A DNA stretch of 64,000 bases, from NCBI RefSeq assembly GCF_040802235.1, contig NC_133156.1, positions 26,431,343-26,495,342 on the forward strand. Reading direction: 5' to 3'. Source of the DNA: Manis javanica (Eukaryota > Chordata > Mammalia > Pholidota > Manidae). The notes under the pieces were generated by a model that was given only the letters and a program-made list of their open reading frames with translations, made no database searches and was not told the origin of the DNA. Both the position numbers and the translations under genes were made by a program. Numbering within the stretch: position 1 is the first letter of the stretch; the number at the start of each line of letters is the position of its first letter. This document shows, piece after piece, positions 12,076 to 24,755 of the stretch.

Positions 12076-13875
12076 GCCTGTGCCGACAGCCCCCATGCGC
12101 TCCTCCCAAAGTGAAGTTTCCTTTGAAGAAAGAGACCAGCAGCCCCCCATTTTTCCCCCTGGTCTGAAAGTCCCTGCTCTGAAATGGAGGCAAGCTGGTT
12201 CTCCTCTCTCCAAGCTCCTTGCCTGTGTCTACATGGGTCAGTCAACTAACTGGTCATTCTCCTCGGCCACAAGTGAGGGTCTCAGCAAAACCATGCTCTC
12301 CACCAGCCTGACACAAGCTAGTGACCTGATGGTTCTTCCACTGTCACCAAGGTCACCACCCAGTCCAGTCAGGGCACCCCACAGGCCAAACCAAGGTCAG
12401 TTTCCCTCCATGTTTCCCTCCCCTTTCCCCATTTCATCTGCCGGTTTCATCTGCAACCTACAAGGTAGATAAGACAGCTGAGCCCCAGGTATATACACGA
12501 CTTCTCTGGAGTCACTCTAAGGTATATATATGTCAAGGCCAAACCCAAATCTCAGCTTTGGAACAACTTACTTTCTACCAACTAATTTGTGCAGATTTTA
12601 CTTGTCCCTGATCTTTTCTGCTTTGACCCCAAAAATGGCACCTCTACACAAGGCTGTTGAGACAAGGGCTATATATAAATACCCGGACCCTGATGTTCCT
12701 ATTTCAGAAGTAGTCAATACACTCCACATAAAGGTTGTACTCTCCTCCCCAAGCTTGCTCGGGATCTGAGTGACTGGGTCCCATTGGAAAGGACCCAAAA
12801 AAGAGGTGCTAGGTAGATAATGCCGGCTCTATCAATGCTGTCCAGCTCTCCAAAGGAACTCAAGTACCAGCTGAATCATTCTACAGCCATCTACCAAAAA
12901 TGATGTTCATGATTGTCAAGTGCAAAAACTCTGTACAAAAAAAAGAACACGTTTCATTTTTATACTTTCAAAGCATATGCAAATGGATATGCATACTTTC
13001 TAAAAATTCAAAATGGGATGTTATTGTATGAACTCTTTTCTATCATTTTTTTTCACTTACAGGAGCATAAATATCTTTCTGTACCTGCACATGTCTATGT
13101 ACATGAACCTCTTCAGTGTTCGATTACCAGTGATTTTGCTCTTTCTTATTTCCATATTTTTGATGGACAGCAATTGATTTTGTATACCCACATTCAACTT
13201 CTTCTTTGGGGAATAATCTTCCTGCCTGAATAGTTGTGGCAGGGCAATCATAGGGCCCTTGTCCCCACCCCGTTACTCCCTACCCCCACTCAAGTCCACC
13301 CCATGGCTGAGGCTAGCCAAAGTTCTCCATCCCTCAGCGCACAGTGGGTGGTTCAGAAAGAACTCACGGTCTTGTCTAAGTCTCTAAGACTTAATAACTG
13401 AACATTATACAACAGAAGGCCTTGCCCTTCCTCTGAGATTTCAAGCTGAAAAGATCATAAGTCAAGAAGATTTATTGGGAGATTTATTATCCTGCTTCCA
13501 CTAATAGAGAAATCCTGCCTTAGAATGAAGGAAAGATGGAGCAGAAAGTAGAGTCAGGAAATGGACAGAGAGCCCTAATGACATTGTTTAAGCTTCTGGA
13601 TCCAGTCATGCCTGATGCTGAAGTGATCCCTGAAACTGCTAATCATGTGATCCAATAGATCTCTTCTTAAACTAATGTGAATTTTTATAATAGACCTAAC
13701 ACTTGTGTCTTTTAATAAACTACATGTTGTATATACTACTTTTTATGAACAATGGTAAATAAACCAAATCATTCTTCAATTACCAGTGTATTCCTCAAAG
13801 CTCTTTTCTCTCATTTTATAACACCAATTTGCACCCCATATTTCCACATATTGTTAATTAGTTCATCTTTAATAT

Positions 13876-14357
13876 GTCAATCCAATTTAAAAATGGGCAG
13901 AGGGACTAAATAGACATGTCTCCAAAAAAGACATCTAAATGGCCAACAGGTACATGAAAAGATGCTCAGCATCATTAACCATCAGGGAAATGCAAATCAA
14001 AACCACAACGTGATAGCACCTCATACCTGTCAGAATGGCTATTATCAAGATGACAAAAAATAAGTTTTGGTGAGGATGCGGAGAAAAGGGAACCTTCATG
14101 TACTGTTGGTGACAATGTACCAAATTGGTCCAGCCACCATGGAAAACTATATGGAGGTTCCTCAAAATATTGAAAGTAGAACTATCATATGACCCAGGAA
14201 TTCCTTCTGGCTGTATAGCCAAAGGAAATAAAAACAGAATATCAAAGAAATCCTGTGCTCTCCCATATTTAGTATAACATAATTCACAATAGCCAAGATA
14301 TGGAAACAACCTACATACTTGTGAATGCATGCCTGTCAGTGGATAAATGAATAAAGA

Positions 14358-14412
<55 letters not shown>

Positions 14413-14915
14413 GGGATATTATTTAACCATGAGAAAGGACTTCCTCCCATTTGCCAGAGTGGTTGACTTTGTGGCCATTATGTTAAGTGAGATGAGTCAG
14501 ACAGAAAGATAACACTGTATTACTTATATGTGGAATCTAAAAATCCAAACTCATAAAAGAGTAAAATGATGGTTACCAGGGACTAGGGGGTAGTGGGGAC
14601 ACAGTGTTAGGGAAAATGGGGATATATTTTTTTAAAGGTACAAACTTGTCATGAGTCATAACTTAGTCCTAGAGATCTAACATATGATAAAGCAAATATA
14701 GAAAATGTTATATTATAATCATCAAACTTGCTAAAGACTAGATCCTAATTACCCCAACTACTAAAAAGAAATTATAATTATGCAACATGATGGAGGTGGT
14801 AATTATCATTACAATGGCAATCATATTACAATATATAAATGTATTGAATCAACATGTTGTACACATTAATTTCCACAGTTATATGTCTTATTTCAATTTT
14901 CAAAAAAGAACCTCC
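13876..14915 (+). mobile_element. Old LINE-1 (L1M) 3' end
   Basis: It contains the end of a decayed ORF2 (AAATGGCCAACAGGTACATGA, GAAATGCAAATCAAAACCAC and similar), then 3' UTR ending TTGTACACATTAATTTCCAC and an A-rich tail. A pure CA microsatellite interrupts it at 14359-14410. Many stops are present. Confidence 0.88.
14359..14410. repeat. (CA)26 microsatellite
   Basis: Twenty-six uninterrupted CA units lie inside the L1M ORF2 remnant. The perfect array is much younger than its host and is likely length-polymorphic. Confidence 0.98.
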
Positions 14916-14924
14916 CCAAATAAA

Positions 14925-15010
14925 AGGTAAATTCCTTGAAAGAAGGAGCTATGTCTACCTTACTCCATGATGCCTAGTACCACATGCATTGTTTAAAGTA
15001 GGAACTCAGA
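14925..15010 (+). mobile_element. L2 3' fragment
   Basis: AAATTCCTTGAAAGAAGGAG, TATGTCTACCTTACTCC and GATGCCTAGTACCAC match the L2 end. 15011-15389 is otherwise unassigned, with a possible MER5 half at 15220-15310. Confidence 0.6.
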
Positions 15011-15389
15011 AAGCCCCACTCCTTCCACTCACCTATCATCAGCAGGACCTGCATTTAGGTTAGATTCCTACTGGGAGGATAAACTGCCTTACAGCATTCT
15101 CACTCTCTCATTAAGCTAATGAGAAGAGCACTTCCTGGGATTTGGGTCTATATTCATGAGTAGGATCAAATCCAGATGCACTGAAAGCTGGAATGGGAAG
15201 GAACTTCAGCCATCACCAGTCCAGTGGTTTTCAAACTGGTTCTACAAAGCCTAGAGCTGAGTGTGTGACATCATCAGGCAGGAGTCCCAGAGTCTAATAG
15301 TTATGTTGAGAGAACTAAGTCCATGCCTCTGTTTCTACCAGAGCAGCCCCCATTTAATCTGTTTAAATTGAGAGTGTGAAAAAAATCTA

Positions 15390-15535
15390 GTGGTTTAAAA
15401 AAATTCAGTCACAGATTCAATGAACTCCCTTATTCTACAGACGGGCAAATAAGGCCTAGGGAGAAGGGCTTGCCCAGGATCACCTAGGGGTCACTGACAG
15501 AGCGACATCAGAACTCAGTCTCCTAATCTCCAGGT
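15390..15535 (-). mobile_element. MIR-like SINE fragment
   Basis: TTATTCTACAGACGGGCAAA, AAGGGCTTGCCCAGGATCAC and AGAACTCAGTCTCCTAATCT resemble reverse MIR. 15536-16204 shows nothing recognisable. Confidence 0.55.
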
Positions 15536-16204
15536 CCATACATGTTCCACACCTGCTTTCTTCTTTTCCAGATGGTTTTGAGTCTCCAGTCTCCAAAGGA
15601 TGAAGTTTATTATAGACCTACTAAAACCTATTGTCAGGTATAGGATCCAGAATTTGCTTTTTAACAAGCTGGCACTAAAGTTTCGACAGCACTACTCTAG
15701 AGACCCTCCAGAAACTGAGTCCCTTGCTGCTCTTATCTGGATATCTTTTCCATCCCTCTGAACTCCCCACCTGGCTGGCCCCTGCCTCCCTGGGGAGTGG
15801 TCATTGAATATCACATGTTGAGCATAATCCTAGAAAATCCTCTGCCATCATGCTCAAGTCCCAACAGGGTAGAGTAATGAGATCTAGACTGGGGAGAGGC
15901 ACAAAGGAATCACACTTCAATACCATTTGGAGTTTCTGAGGCACATTCAAGGAGGGCAACTAGGGTCAGCAAAGGAAAGAGCAGCCACAAATTCCAAAGT
16001 GAGGGGCAGCACTGGGGAGCCACAGTACCTCTGGAACGTTGCCATTTCAGCTTCTCTCACCCTTGCTGTCCCCAGTCTATTGTTCCTCAAACAAGGACAT
16101 GCATACATGGTGGCAAACTTCATCCTTTGCAACGTTAAGTGGTGACAAACTTAAGAAGTCCCCTTCCTGGACTGGCTGCATTTTAACAACTTGATTTAAA
16201 AACT

Positions 16205-16360
16205 AAGAATGTTTCTAGATCCTTCACCAGAGCTCTTGAATTGGAAACCACAGGAGTGGAGTCCTGGGATCTGTGTTTTTATTAAGATCCCCATTGATTT
16301 TTACGTAGCCAGTCCAACTTCAATCTCTGAATTAAATTTGGGAACCCCCATACATGTTCA
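16205..16360. mobile_element. MER5-type DNA transposon relic
   Basis: GGAGTCCTGGGATCTGTGTTTTTA and the GAATTAAATTTGGGAACCCC end resemble MER5. 16361-16619 is unassigned. Confidence 0.45.
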
Positions 16361-16619
16361 CATTTTATAGCTGGATGTTGTGAAAACAGATTAGTAGAAA
16401 AAGGATATGGACGAGGGCTGGGCAGGAACAAAAGAATTAGGAAAGATGGATCTAGGCAAGATGATCAATGGATACTAAACCCATTAGGTGAAAAGTTGAT
16501 GGAGCGCTTTGCCCTGGTGGGTACAGGATGATATCATAGACATTAGGACAGCCTGACATTACAGGCCAGGATGTGGCAGAAAAGGAGGACACACTCATCA
16601 TACCTACAGGGTCACCTAG

Positions 16620-17190
16620 GCCGGAAAATTAAGACTGATATAATCAGAGTCTAGGCTTAATATAAGAATTTAAACAACACCAGGAAGAAGTAATCAACTA
16701 AATCCACAATGTGGGATAATCTATACCAAAAAAAAAGCATTTCTCAAACAAGCCAACAGTATTAAAAGGTGGGGCAAAACGGACACTATTAAAAAATATA
16801 GGAGGCTAAAAAGACACCAAATGTAATGTACAACCTTGTTTAAATCCTGATTTCAACAAATCAACTACGAAAGGGCAATTTTTGCGACAACCTGGGAAAT
16901 TTAAATATGATTGGTTACAGATGAGATTATATTAAAGGGTCATTGTAACTGTTGGTAGGCACAATCATGTTTAAGTTCTTATCAGTTGAAGTGAGGTATG
17001 TAGTAGTTATAGCTAAAGTGACATGATTCTGGGGTTTACTTTAAAATGCTCCAGTTTAAAAAAAAAGGAAGATCATTAAAACAAAATCAGCAAAATGTCA
17101 CTGAAAACAGGGTGATGAGTTTATTACATTATTATCTCTACTTTTTTTGTTCTTTCAAATATCTCCATTACAATTTTTGTTTAAATTCCT
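16620..17190 (+). mobile_element. Old LINE 3' UTR-like segment
   Basis: The pattern AACCTTGTTTAAATCCTGAT, TGCGACAACCTGGGAAATTT, TTTAAAATGCTCCAG and GGTGATGAGTTTATTACATT resembles the 3' UTR shared by several L1M subfamilies, on the + strand. It is strongly diverged, so the class is probable and the subfamily unknown. Confidence 0.55.
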
Positions 17191-17484
17191 GGCAGTACTA
17201 CTGTTGCTTGTAGGAAATGAGTCAGTGCTTATAGGAAGTGAGTGGGTGGTTAAAAGTGAGAAAATAATCAAGCCAATAAAATTACAACTGATCAAAGCAT
17301 GGGAGGCTGTTATCTGAGCTCCTGCTCAGCATTGTTCAATATAAACACATTCATAAATCTTTGCTTCATGGAGTATTTCAGGCCTGATATTAGGTCCTAT
17401 GAGGTGAGAAATACCTTGAGGAGATGAGAGTCTAGCAAGATGATCTAAATTAAAGTAAAATATAACGTACAGAATAACAACTCA

Positions 17485-17665
17485 GGAAAGGTAACTTGTT
17501 TGAGCTCTTATTCTAGGAACTGTCCTTTTAATACTATCTTAATCATCACAGCACCTTTGAAGGTAGCTGCTATTATCCCCATCTATAAAGAAATTGAGTC
17601 TCAGTGAAGTCAAGTGACTCACCTTCAGTCATGCAGTAGTGACTGGGGGAGCCAGGCACCCTAGG
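17485..17665 (-). mobile_element. MIR SINE
   Basis: GAGCTCTTATTCTAGGAACT, GCTATTATCCCCATCTATAA and GAGTCTCAGTGAAGTCAAGT fit reverse MIR. Confidence 0.78.
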
Positions 17666-17959
17666 GACCCTCACACGGCATGGAGAGAAATGTGCTTGGG
17701 AACATGGGCTCGTCTCCTGCTTGTTCCTCTGTAGGAGAAGGCGTGACAGTGGGGAAGTTAATGTCCTTGCTTTGAACAACCAGGAAGCCTGGAAGGCCCA
17801 GAGGGCATTGAGGAAGTTATGATGGTACCAGTTTCCTTTTATCTTTGGAACAGAAAGGAAGCTTGAAATATGTAGGAAAGTTCAAATCTCTGAAGAAGCT
17901 CAACCTGTGAGCCTCCTTCCTCCTTGGCCCTGGCCGGTCTTCAATCTCCAGCCCCATTG

Positions 17960-18190
17960 GAAAAGCCAAGTCCTTAGGAATTGAGGCCTTGGAGTCAAAT
18001 AGAAGTGGGGTTCAATCTTAGGCCTACCTCTCACAGCCAGTGACTCATGGAGAGAGAGGAGGGGTCTTAGTCTGCTCCTCAGGTCCATCTGTAAAGTGGT
18101 GTGATGACCATCTCACTTTTACAGGGTGTTAAAGAGGTTTTCACACCATGCAGGTGATGAATAAATATTAGTTGCTATTAAGATGATGAA
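17960..18190 (+). mobile_element. MIR SINE
   Basis: CTTGGAGTCAAATAGAAGTG, GTTCAATCTTAGGCCTACCT and GATGAATAAATATTAGTTGC follow forward MIR. Confidence 0.8.
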
Positions 18191-18334
18191 ACTTTTCACC
18201 CTGCTGAGATTTTTCCTTCTTCCAGATCCCTTGAACTCAGTGACCAGTGAACTCCAGCTGTAATAAACCAATGCCTAGCATACAGTAGGCAGCCAAAAAA
18301 CATTTACACTATGGATTAATATGCTACCCAGTGA

Positions 18335-18505
18335 TCTCTCTCCCCAGGCTTATGACATAATTTAACTTTTGTACCTGCTCCTCAACTACAATGTAAGTAA
18401 GTACCAAAGGTTGGAACTTGTCTTTCAATTCTGTATCCCCCATTTCATGCAAGACGATGAGATTAGAGGCTCAGCAAATGCTTGCTGAAATATCTCAACA
18501 AATAG
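18335..18505 (+). mobile_element. L2 3' fragment
   Basis: AATTCTGTATCCCCCATTTC and GCTCAGCAAATGCTTGCTGAA resemble the L2 terminus. 18506-19194 has no recognisable repeat or gene. Confidence 0.55.
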
Positions 18506-19194
18506 CAAAGAGCTGGCTGGGTCTGTGGGACAGAGTGACCAGGACCCCAGGTGTGCCCATAGCACAGCCTCCAGTTGAGTCCATTCCTCCAAGAAACACT
18601 GAAAAACCTGAGTTCTATATGGGTAATTCAAGCACAAGGTGACAGAAGCAATTTCTCCCGACTCTGCAACACCCACCTCTTCTCTCTGCTCCAGCAGGCC
18701 AGTGGGTGGACAGTCACTCTCAGTGATTTGTGATGCCTCCACTGGGACGGAGGAAATGCAGCAGCTATCGCATCTGTGTGGGGAAAGATGCAGCAGGCTG
18801 GTCTGCTGGAGAGATGCAGGCTGACCAAGGAGCCGCAGGCTGGCTCCCCTGGGCATGGCGCATGGCTGTGGCTGACCACGGCAATTGATCATGTTTAAAA
18901 ATGTGCCCGAGAAAGGGGCCCTGAGAGGAGCAGGGGCATCAGAGCTGCAGGTTCTCAGGAAAATTCAGGGCTGTGATCATGTTTTTTTTTTCTTTTTCAC
19001 CAAGTCTAGAAGGATGGTGAGAAACATCCAATGTGCAGGATGCTATAAGCATTATCCAAAAAGGAACACTCATTCTGGACTGGACAGTCAAAACAATCTA
19101 AGAAAAATTGACCCAACCTATAAGACAAATTCCCTTTTTCCTACGAAGCACCTCCTCCCATACCAACTGCTTTAGACACCATTCTCTGAGAAAA

Positions 19195-19320
19195 GAAAAG
19201 AGCTCAGATTTGAGACCCAGGGGCCTAGCATGGCCATTCTGTGACCTTGGACAAGTCACTCTTGACCTCAGCTTCCTCATCTCTATGCAGAAAAGGGTGA
19301 ATTAGCTCACCAAGCACAAA
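19195..19320 (+). mobile_element. MIR SINE fragment
   Basis: CTGTGACCTTGGACAAGTCA and CAGCTTCCTCATCTCTATG are the MIR core. 19321-19724 is unassigned, fairly GC-rich DNA. Confidence 0.8.
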
Positions 19321-19724
19321 TTTCAATGATCTGGGGTGGGGGGCTTACATACAGAATGAGTGGGCAGATGGCAACGACGCTAAGCCGCTTATACCATCAC
19401 CCGACAAAGGGCACAACAAACCCACAGCAAAACCAAACTCTCACTAGTGGACTTGTTTGCGATCCACATGAAAGAGCCACCCAGGCCCCTTCCACTTCTG
19501 CTGAACGCCCCTCCTCCTCGTTTCATTGGGATCTACCACTGTGCCCCCCAGCATCTTCTTCTTGGCAGCAGCTGGAGCTGGCAGCCAGACGTGCCCGTGG
19601 AGGCAGCTGCAGACAGTCCAAGAGACTCCCTTCTCCGGGGCGTGCGCCCAGGCGAGAGTGAGGAAGAAGGGGAGGCAAGAGCAAGGGAGTCGGGGGGAAA
19701 GGAGGTCTCTTCATCTAAAGCCTT

Positions 19725-19830
19725 TCTCAATATCTCTACAAGTGAGAAAACCGAGACTCAGGGGGTCAAGTAATTCAGCTCGAGTCGCACTGCCAGTGAG
19801 GAGCAGAGCAGGACCCAGGCCCGGGCCTGC
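19725..19830 (-). mobile_element. MIR SINE fragment
   Basis: GTGAGAAAACCGAGACTCAG and AGAGCAGGACCCAGGC follow reverse MIR. A short CCACCACCACCACACACA simple repeat lies near 19930. Confidence 0.6.
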
Positions 19831-20169
19831 CTGAGGGAGAACCTTCCTCCCTTCCCCAGCCGCGCTCCTCCCACGGGGTCAGAAAGAGCCTAGCCTCGAT
19901 TGAGCAAAACAGAAAGCCACCCGGCCACTGCCACCACCACCACACACACACACACACCTCCAGAAGAAAAGATGCATTCAACAGTTTGGCATTTCGGAGC
20001 TACATTTCCTTCAGGGCCTCTTAATCTCTCCACCACCACTGACATTTCCATTTTTTGGCATTTGCCATCCCCCTTCCCTCTGCCTAGGCTCCAGGACCAA
20101 GCAAAGCCTATCTGCTCCAGAAAGTCTTGTTGATTCATCTCTCTCTGCCTTCACTTGAAGTTCCCTCTC

Positions 20170-20405
20170 TACAGTTTGTAGGCCACACTAACAGTAACAA
20201 AAGTACAAATGCAGTCATAGCAATAAAGTTTTTATTGAATTCTGTCAGGCTCAGTTCTCCATGCTTCATAGATGTAAAATTTAATCCTTACAACAGTCTG
20301 TGAGGTGAGTACTACAACCCGCTCCCTCCAACAGTAGGGTTGGGTAATTTGTCCCAGGCCACAAGCTCAGCAGCCACGGGGACGGGGCTCGAATGCAGGC
20401 AGTTC
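20170..20405 (-). mobile_element. MIR SINE
   Basis: TTTTTATTGAATTCTGTCAG, CCTTACAACAGTCTGTGAGG and GACGGGGCTCGAATGCAGGC fit reverse MIR. 20406-21859 is unassigned except for a MIR-like scrap near 20980-21080. Confidence 0.75.
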
Positions 20406-21859
20406 TCCCAGCTGGAGCCTCCATCCCTAGGCACCCCACCCGCCGTGCCGCCTCCTGTCCCCCGGCTCTGCTGCCGCACAGCCTCCCTGCTGTTCATCTC
20501 ACGTTCAGGCTAAGGACCCACGAATGTGAACAACAGAGGAATATGAGAAGGGGACAACGAACCTGTGACTCAGGAGACTTGCCAAGGTGACACCCTCAGA
20601 ACACGGTCGTCCTAGGCCCCCAGGCCTGAGAGACCCCACTGTCCACCCCCAGAGCCAGGCTTGTAAGGAAGGCTTACAGCCGACGCCAGAACTCTCCAAG
20701 GGGAGGTGGGACCACTACCAAAGAATTATAGTTACGGGCCATTACCAGGTACCAAGAGGGAGACAAGATTGGGGCCAAGAATCTGAAACCAGAAGTCAGC
20801 ATCCAGGGAAGCAGTGACATGTCCCAGGAGGGCCAGTGCTGACGACTGTGCTCACTGCAGTGGGAGGCATGAGGCTGCCGGGCACAGCCCAGGACTGCAC
20901 GTTCTGCCTCCAATGAAGGAAGGAGACTAGGACGTTTCTCTTTCTCAGGGGCTGGATGATCTGGGAGAGCCCCTACTCTCGTCCCCTTCTCAGAGACAAG
21001 GAAACTAAGGCCTAGAAAGAGGAGAGTCAGGACCAAAACAACAGAGTAAATTAGCACGGAGAACCAAACCCAGGGCTGCTGTCATTAGCCTTTCCTCACC
21101 AGAAACATCCTCTCCAACAGCCAGCAGCCCTAGACAGGAGACCAGCCCTTCCTGGACAGGCGGCCTGGAAAATCCCACCATCTGGCCTCTGCCCAGCATG
21201 CCCCCAAACTTTGCAGACAAATGTGCCATGTGCAAGAAGGTTGGGTGCCACCGTCTGCACACACCCCTAACGAGAGGCCTGCGATCGCTTCGTGTCTTTG
21301 CGGGTCCCAGCAAGTGAGCACCTGTGGCCTGACCTGACACAGGCCTTTAGTGTCTACATACCCTAAATAAATCACCTAGGACTCTTCTCATCTGCTCTGT
21401 AATGAATAGTTTCCTTGGTCAGAGGAATACTTTTTAAAAATCCTGGTGACAGGACAAGAATGGAATAAACCCTGTTTATGGGTTTGAAAGGAAAACAATC
21501 CTATCTTGGTCTGTCTTTAGAGGAAATGAGATTCCTAAATGCCCAGGCTCCTGGGGGTCCCTTTGCTATGGATGCTAGGGATGGTAACCTCACTCCAAGG
21601 GTCTTTGATGAAGTGTGGAGAATAAGGAGGCTTTGGAGGAAAGCAGAGAAAAAAGGAATTCTCACTTCTGTGAACGCCCACCAACAACTGATGTCCTTTG
21701 TTGGTGGAATGTGTTGGCTCCACAGGACAAGGAGTCAAGCGGGGGCTGGACCTGTTGGGGACACTGTGTCAGATCCAATGTGGGTAGAACATTCAGTGGA
21801 GGCCTCAAAGACCCTTCCAAATCTCAGATTCAGTTCCCGTGATTCTTGGAGGGCAGCAG

Positions 21860-22030
21860 TAAAAACAGAACAGGTTTCAGAATCAGGATAACGCAGCTCA
21901 GTCCTAGCTTTGCTATTTAGAAGCTGTGTGACCTTGGGTGAAGTGTTGCTGATCTGCAAAGTATGGCTGACCCTTCCTCACTGGGTGCACCCTGCCAGGC
22001 ACATCAGTGCTCAGTGAATAGTGGTTCCCT
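21860..22030 (+). mobile_element. MIR SINE
   Basis: CAGTCCTAGCTTTGCTATTT, AGCTGTGTGACCTTGGGTGA and GTGCTCAGTGAATAGTGG fit forward MIR. 22031-23504 has no recognised element; 23040-23260 is notably AT-rich. Confidence 0.85.
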
Positions 22031-23504
22031 TGGTCCCTCTACAAGGGAGCATGCAGAATTCTAAGATCCCCTAATCCTTAGACTTATAAAAGATTTGAAA
22101 GTCTGGGATCCCGACAGAAATAGAGCAAAACACTGATGTGGAGACCTCCTTCCCTGCCTCCCAGAAACACTAAGGCCATCTTCTCCCCAACCCTTGAGAT
22201 AATGACCATATTAATTTTTATTTTCAAACTTGCAATTTGGCAGCCTTCTCTAGGCTTGTCCCCCTCCAACCCCCTTCAAGTGACTTAGGCTGAGGTATTG
22301 CTTGAGCCAAAAAAAACGATGACAACACAACCAAGCTGAAGTCTGCACCTTCCCTCCTGAAGATAAATTATGGTGGTTTTTGCAGTGAGTGAATTGGGGC
22401 AGGAGAGAGATTTCACTAGAATAAAATGTTCTGGGCTGATGAGTGACTGGAAGCAGATTTGCTTTGTTTGCAGAGGTTAGCAGATCCCTGGATTTATCAG
22501 CTCCAGCCTGGGACTGCTGCTTACCCGCAGGCCCTCCCATGGGGCCTGGAATGAGCCTCTGAGGACTGGGAGCATGGGTGGCCCTGGTGGAAGGGTCCTG
22601 GCCTTTGAGAGCTTGCCCTCTGTCCTCTCCCCTCCCTTGGGAACAGAGCTATCAGTGAAGACAGGAATAGACCATCCCAATTCTTTTCAGGAAGAAGAGA
22701 GCTTTAAGAATTATCTAAGATAGCGCACCCAGGGAGAGAGAAGGCCTGCTTCCACTCACCCAGCATTTTCCCATCAGTGTGTAACACCAGCCTTGCCTGG
22801 TGAGGAGATGGTTTTAGGTATGATGCAGACACAACACTAAATCACACTGAGTCATTTAGTGAGGAAGTTATTTCCTTTCCAACTCTCTTTATATTCTTCT
22901 CATTACGAAAAAGAACACCTCAGTTGGAGCTAGTGCATCTTAAACACTGTTCTCCCTTCTTAACCATCCTTTTCAACAAAAACCAGGCCCTGGTTCAGGG
23001 CCTTCAGCAGGTGACAGTACCTGCTAGAAGGTAATTACTTTGTCTATTTTTGTTTTATTTATTTGTACATCACCTACTTTTTAAAGTGGAAATGGTATTC
23101 CATTTATTGTAGCATTATAAGTATTCCTTTTAAAATTAATATATGTATGACTTTTACAGTGGGCTGATTTGTTTAAATATATTATGTAAATAATATAGGT
23201 GGTACATAGATAAGGTAAAATATCATAAAGATAGTATACAAAAGACTAAAATTGGAGAAATATTGGATTAACTGGGAAGAAATACATGATGTGGAGCTTT
23301 TCTCCCCCTTTCTCAATTTAACTAAGATGGGTGGCCTTGTTTTTCCAACCGAAATGAACATGGGCTTTCCCAGTTCCTTTTCCTTTCTTCTCCCAAGGCT
23401 TCCTTAGCAGCAGGAATACGCAGTTGGTGAGCAACACTCATATATCATTTTTCTTCTCCTTAGATTCTAGGTGACTGCTCTGTGCTTTATAAATGCTCAT
23501 TATA

Positions 23505-23765
23505 CTCATTTATTCACTCATCCATTTAATAAGCATTTGCAAGCACACACTCCATACCAGTCCTGGGGCCTGGGGCCTGGGGCCATGATCCAGCAATGAA
23601 CAGGAAGCCTAGGTCCATGCCTTCCTCAGGCCCGTAGGCTTGCTGGGGAGGTAGAGGACTACATAGGCAACTGCACTGTAATGTCCCAAAGACTGGGTGG
23701 GGGACCGCGTGACACTAGGAGCACAGTGGTGATCTAGGAAAGCTTGCTGGGCAAGGGCAGCAATA
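23505..23765 (-). mobile_element. L2 LINE, antisense
   Basis: TCATTTATTCACTCATCCAT, AATAAGCATTTGCAAGCACA, CCAGCAATGAACAGGAAGCC are reverse L2. It includes a short threefold CTGGGGC tandem around 23563-23583. Confidence 0.75.
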
Positions 23766-23960
23766 CGGCAACTAAACCTGCCAGCTCTACAGCTCTGGCA
23801 TAGTCTGACATGCAGATGGTCGCAGCACCACCTTTCCTGCTAGGAGACCTAAGCAAGGGGTTGTTCAGGTCTATTAAGTAGGGATAATGAGTTTATCTCC
23901 CTCTAAATATTATTGAGAGAATTAAATTCTCATTTAATCAATGAGTATAAAATGCTTCAG

Positions 23961-24755
23961 CAGAGGCAGAGCCAAGATGGTGGCATGAGTAGAGCAGTGG
24001 AAATCTCCTCCCAAAACCATATATATTTTTGAAAATTCAGCAAATACAACTATCCCTAAAAGAGAGACCAGAAGATACAGGACAACAGCCAGGCTACATC
24101 TACACCTGCGAGAATCCAGCACCTTGCGAAGGGGGTAAGATACAAGCTGCGGCCCAGCAGGACTGGAGCGCCCCTCGCCCCAGCTCCTGGTGGGAGGAGA
24201 GGATTCGGAGGGGGGAGGGAGAGGGAGCCTAGGACTGCTAACTACCCAGCCCCAGCCATCCGCATGAAGCACAGACACACAGACATGGGGTGCTGGAAAC
24301 TAGGGAAACAGGGCAGTAAGACCTGTGAGCGGGTCCCTGCAGCTGGCGCCGTGCTTTTTGAAAGTCTTGAAAGGACAGGGACCCCACAGCTAGATGGAAA
24401 TATCCTGGGACACTTAGCCCAGCAGCTGGGAATCCCAGGGAACTCCAGGCGCCCCAACGCCCTGGGCAGCAGTGCAGCTTGGAGGCCCCTCATGGCGATA
24501 AACAGCCTCCTGCCCATTTCCCCTCCGACGCGGCTCTGCCATAGAGGAGCAGCAGCATGAGGCCAGCCATGCCCACAGCAACCATGGAGCTCCACAGCGG
24601 CCGGGCAAGAATCACAGACCCTGTCTGCGAGCAGCTGCCCAGCACAAGCTGCTAGGGGTCACCATTCTCCCAGGAGAGGAAGGCCACAAACCAGCAAGAA
24701 GGGACATTCTCCCAGCCAACACATGCACCAGCTCCCCACAACTACCTCTATCGCC
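23961..24755 (+). promoter_or_regulatory. L1 5' UTR (internal promoter region)
   Basis: About 800 bp of GC-rich sequence precedes ORF1 and starts with an AAGATGG motif, the YY1-like site typical of the first bases of L1 5' UTRs. From family knowledge this region carries the sense and often an antisense RNA polymerase II promoter. Many expected CpGs have become TG or CA, so promoter activity is probably weak. Open frames on either strand here are not genes. Confidence 0.75.

Noticed and set aside
12023..12472. 149-residue open frame
   Set aside because: It starts inside a MIR, has low-complexity Pro/Ser composition and no recognisable domain.
15220..15700. MER5 element split by a MIR
   Set aside because: Both halves are too diverged to assign by eye, so only a hint is recorded in the adjacent entries.
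19321..21340. GC-richer block as a second CpG-island promoter
   Set aside because: CpG density is lower than at 48 kb, MIR fragments lie within it, and no start codon or exon follows.
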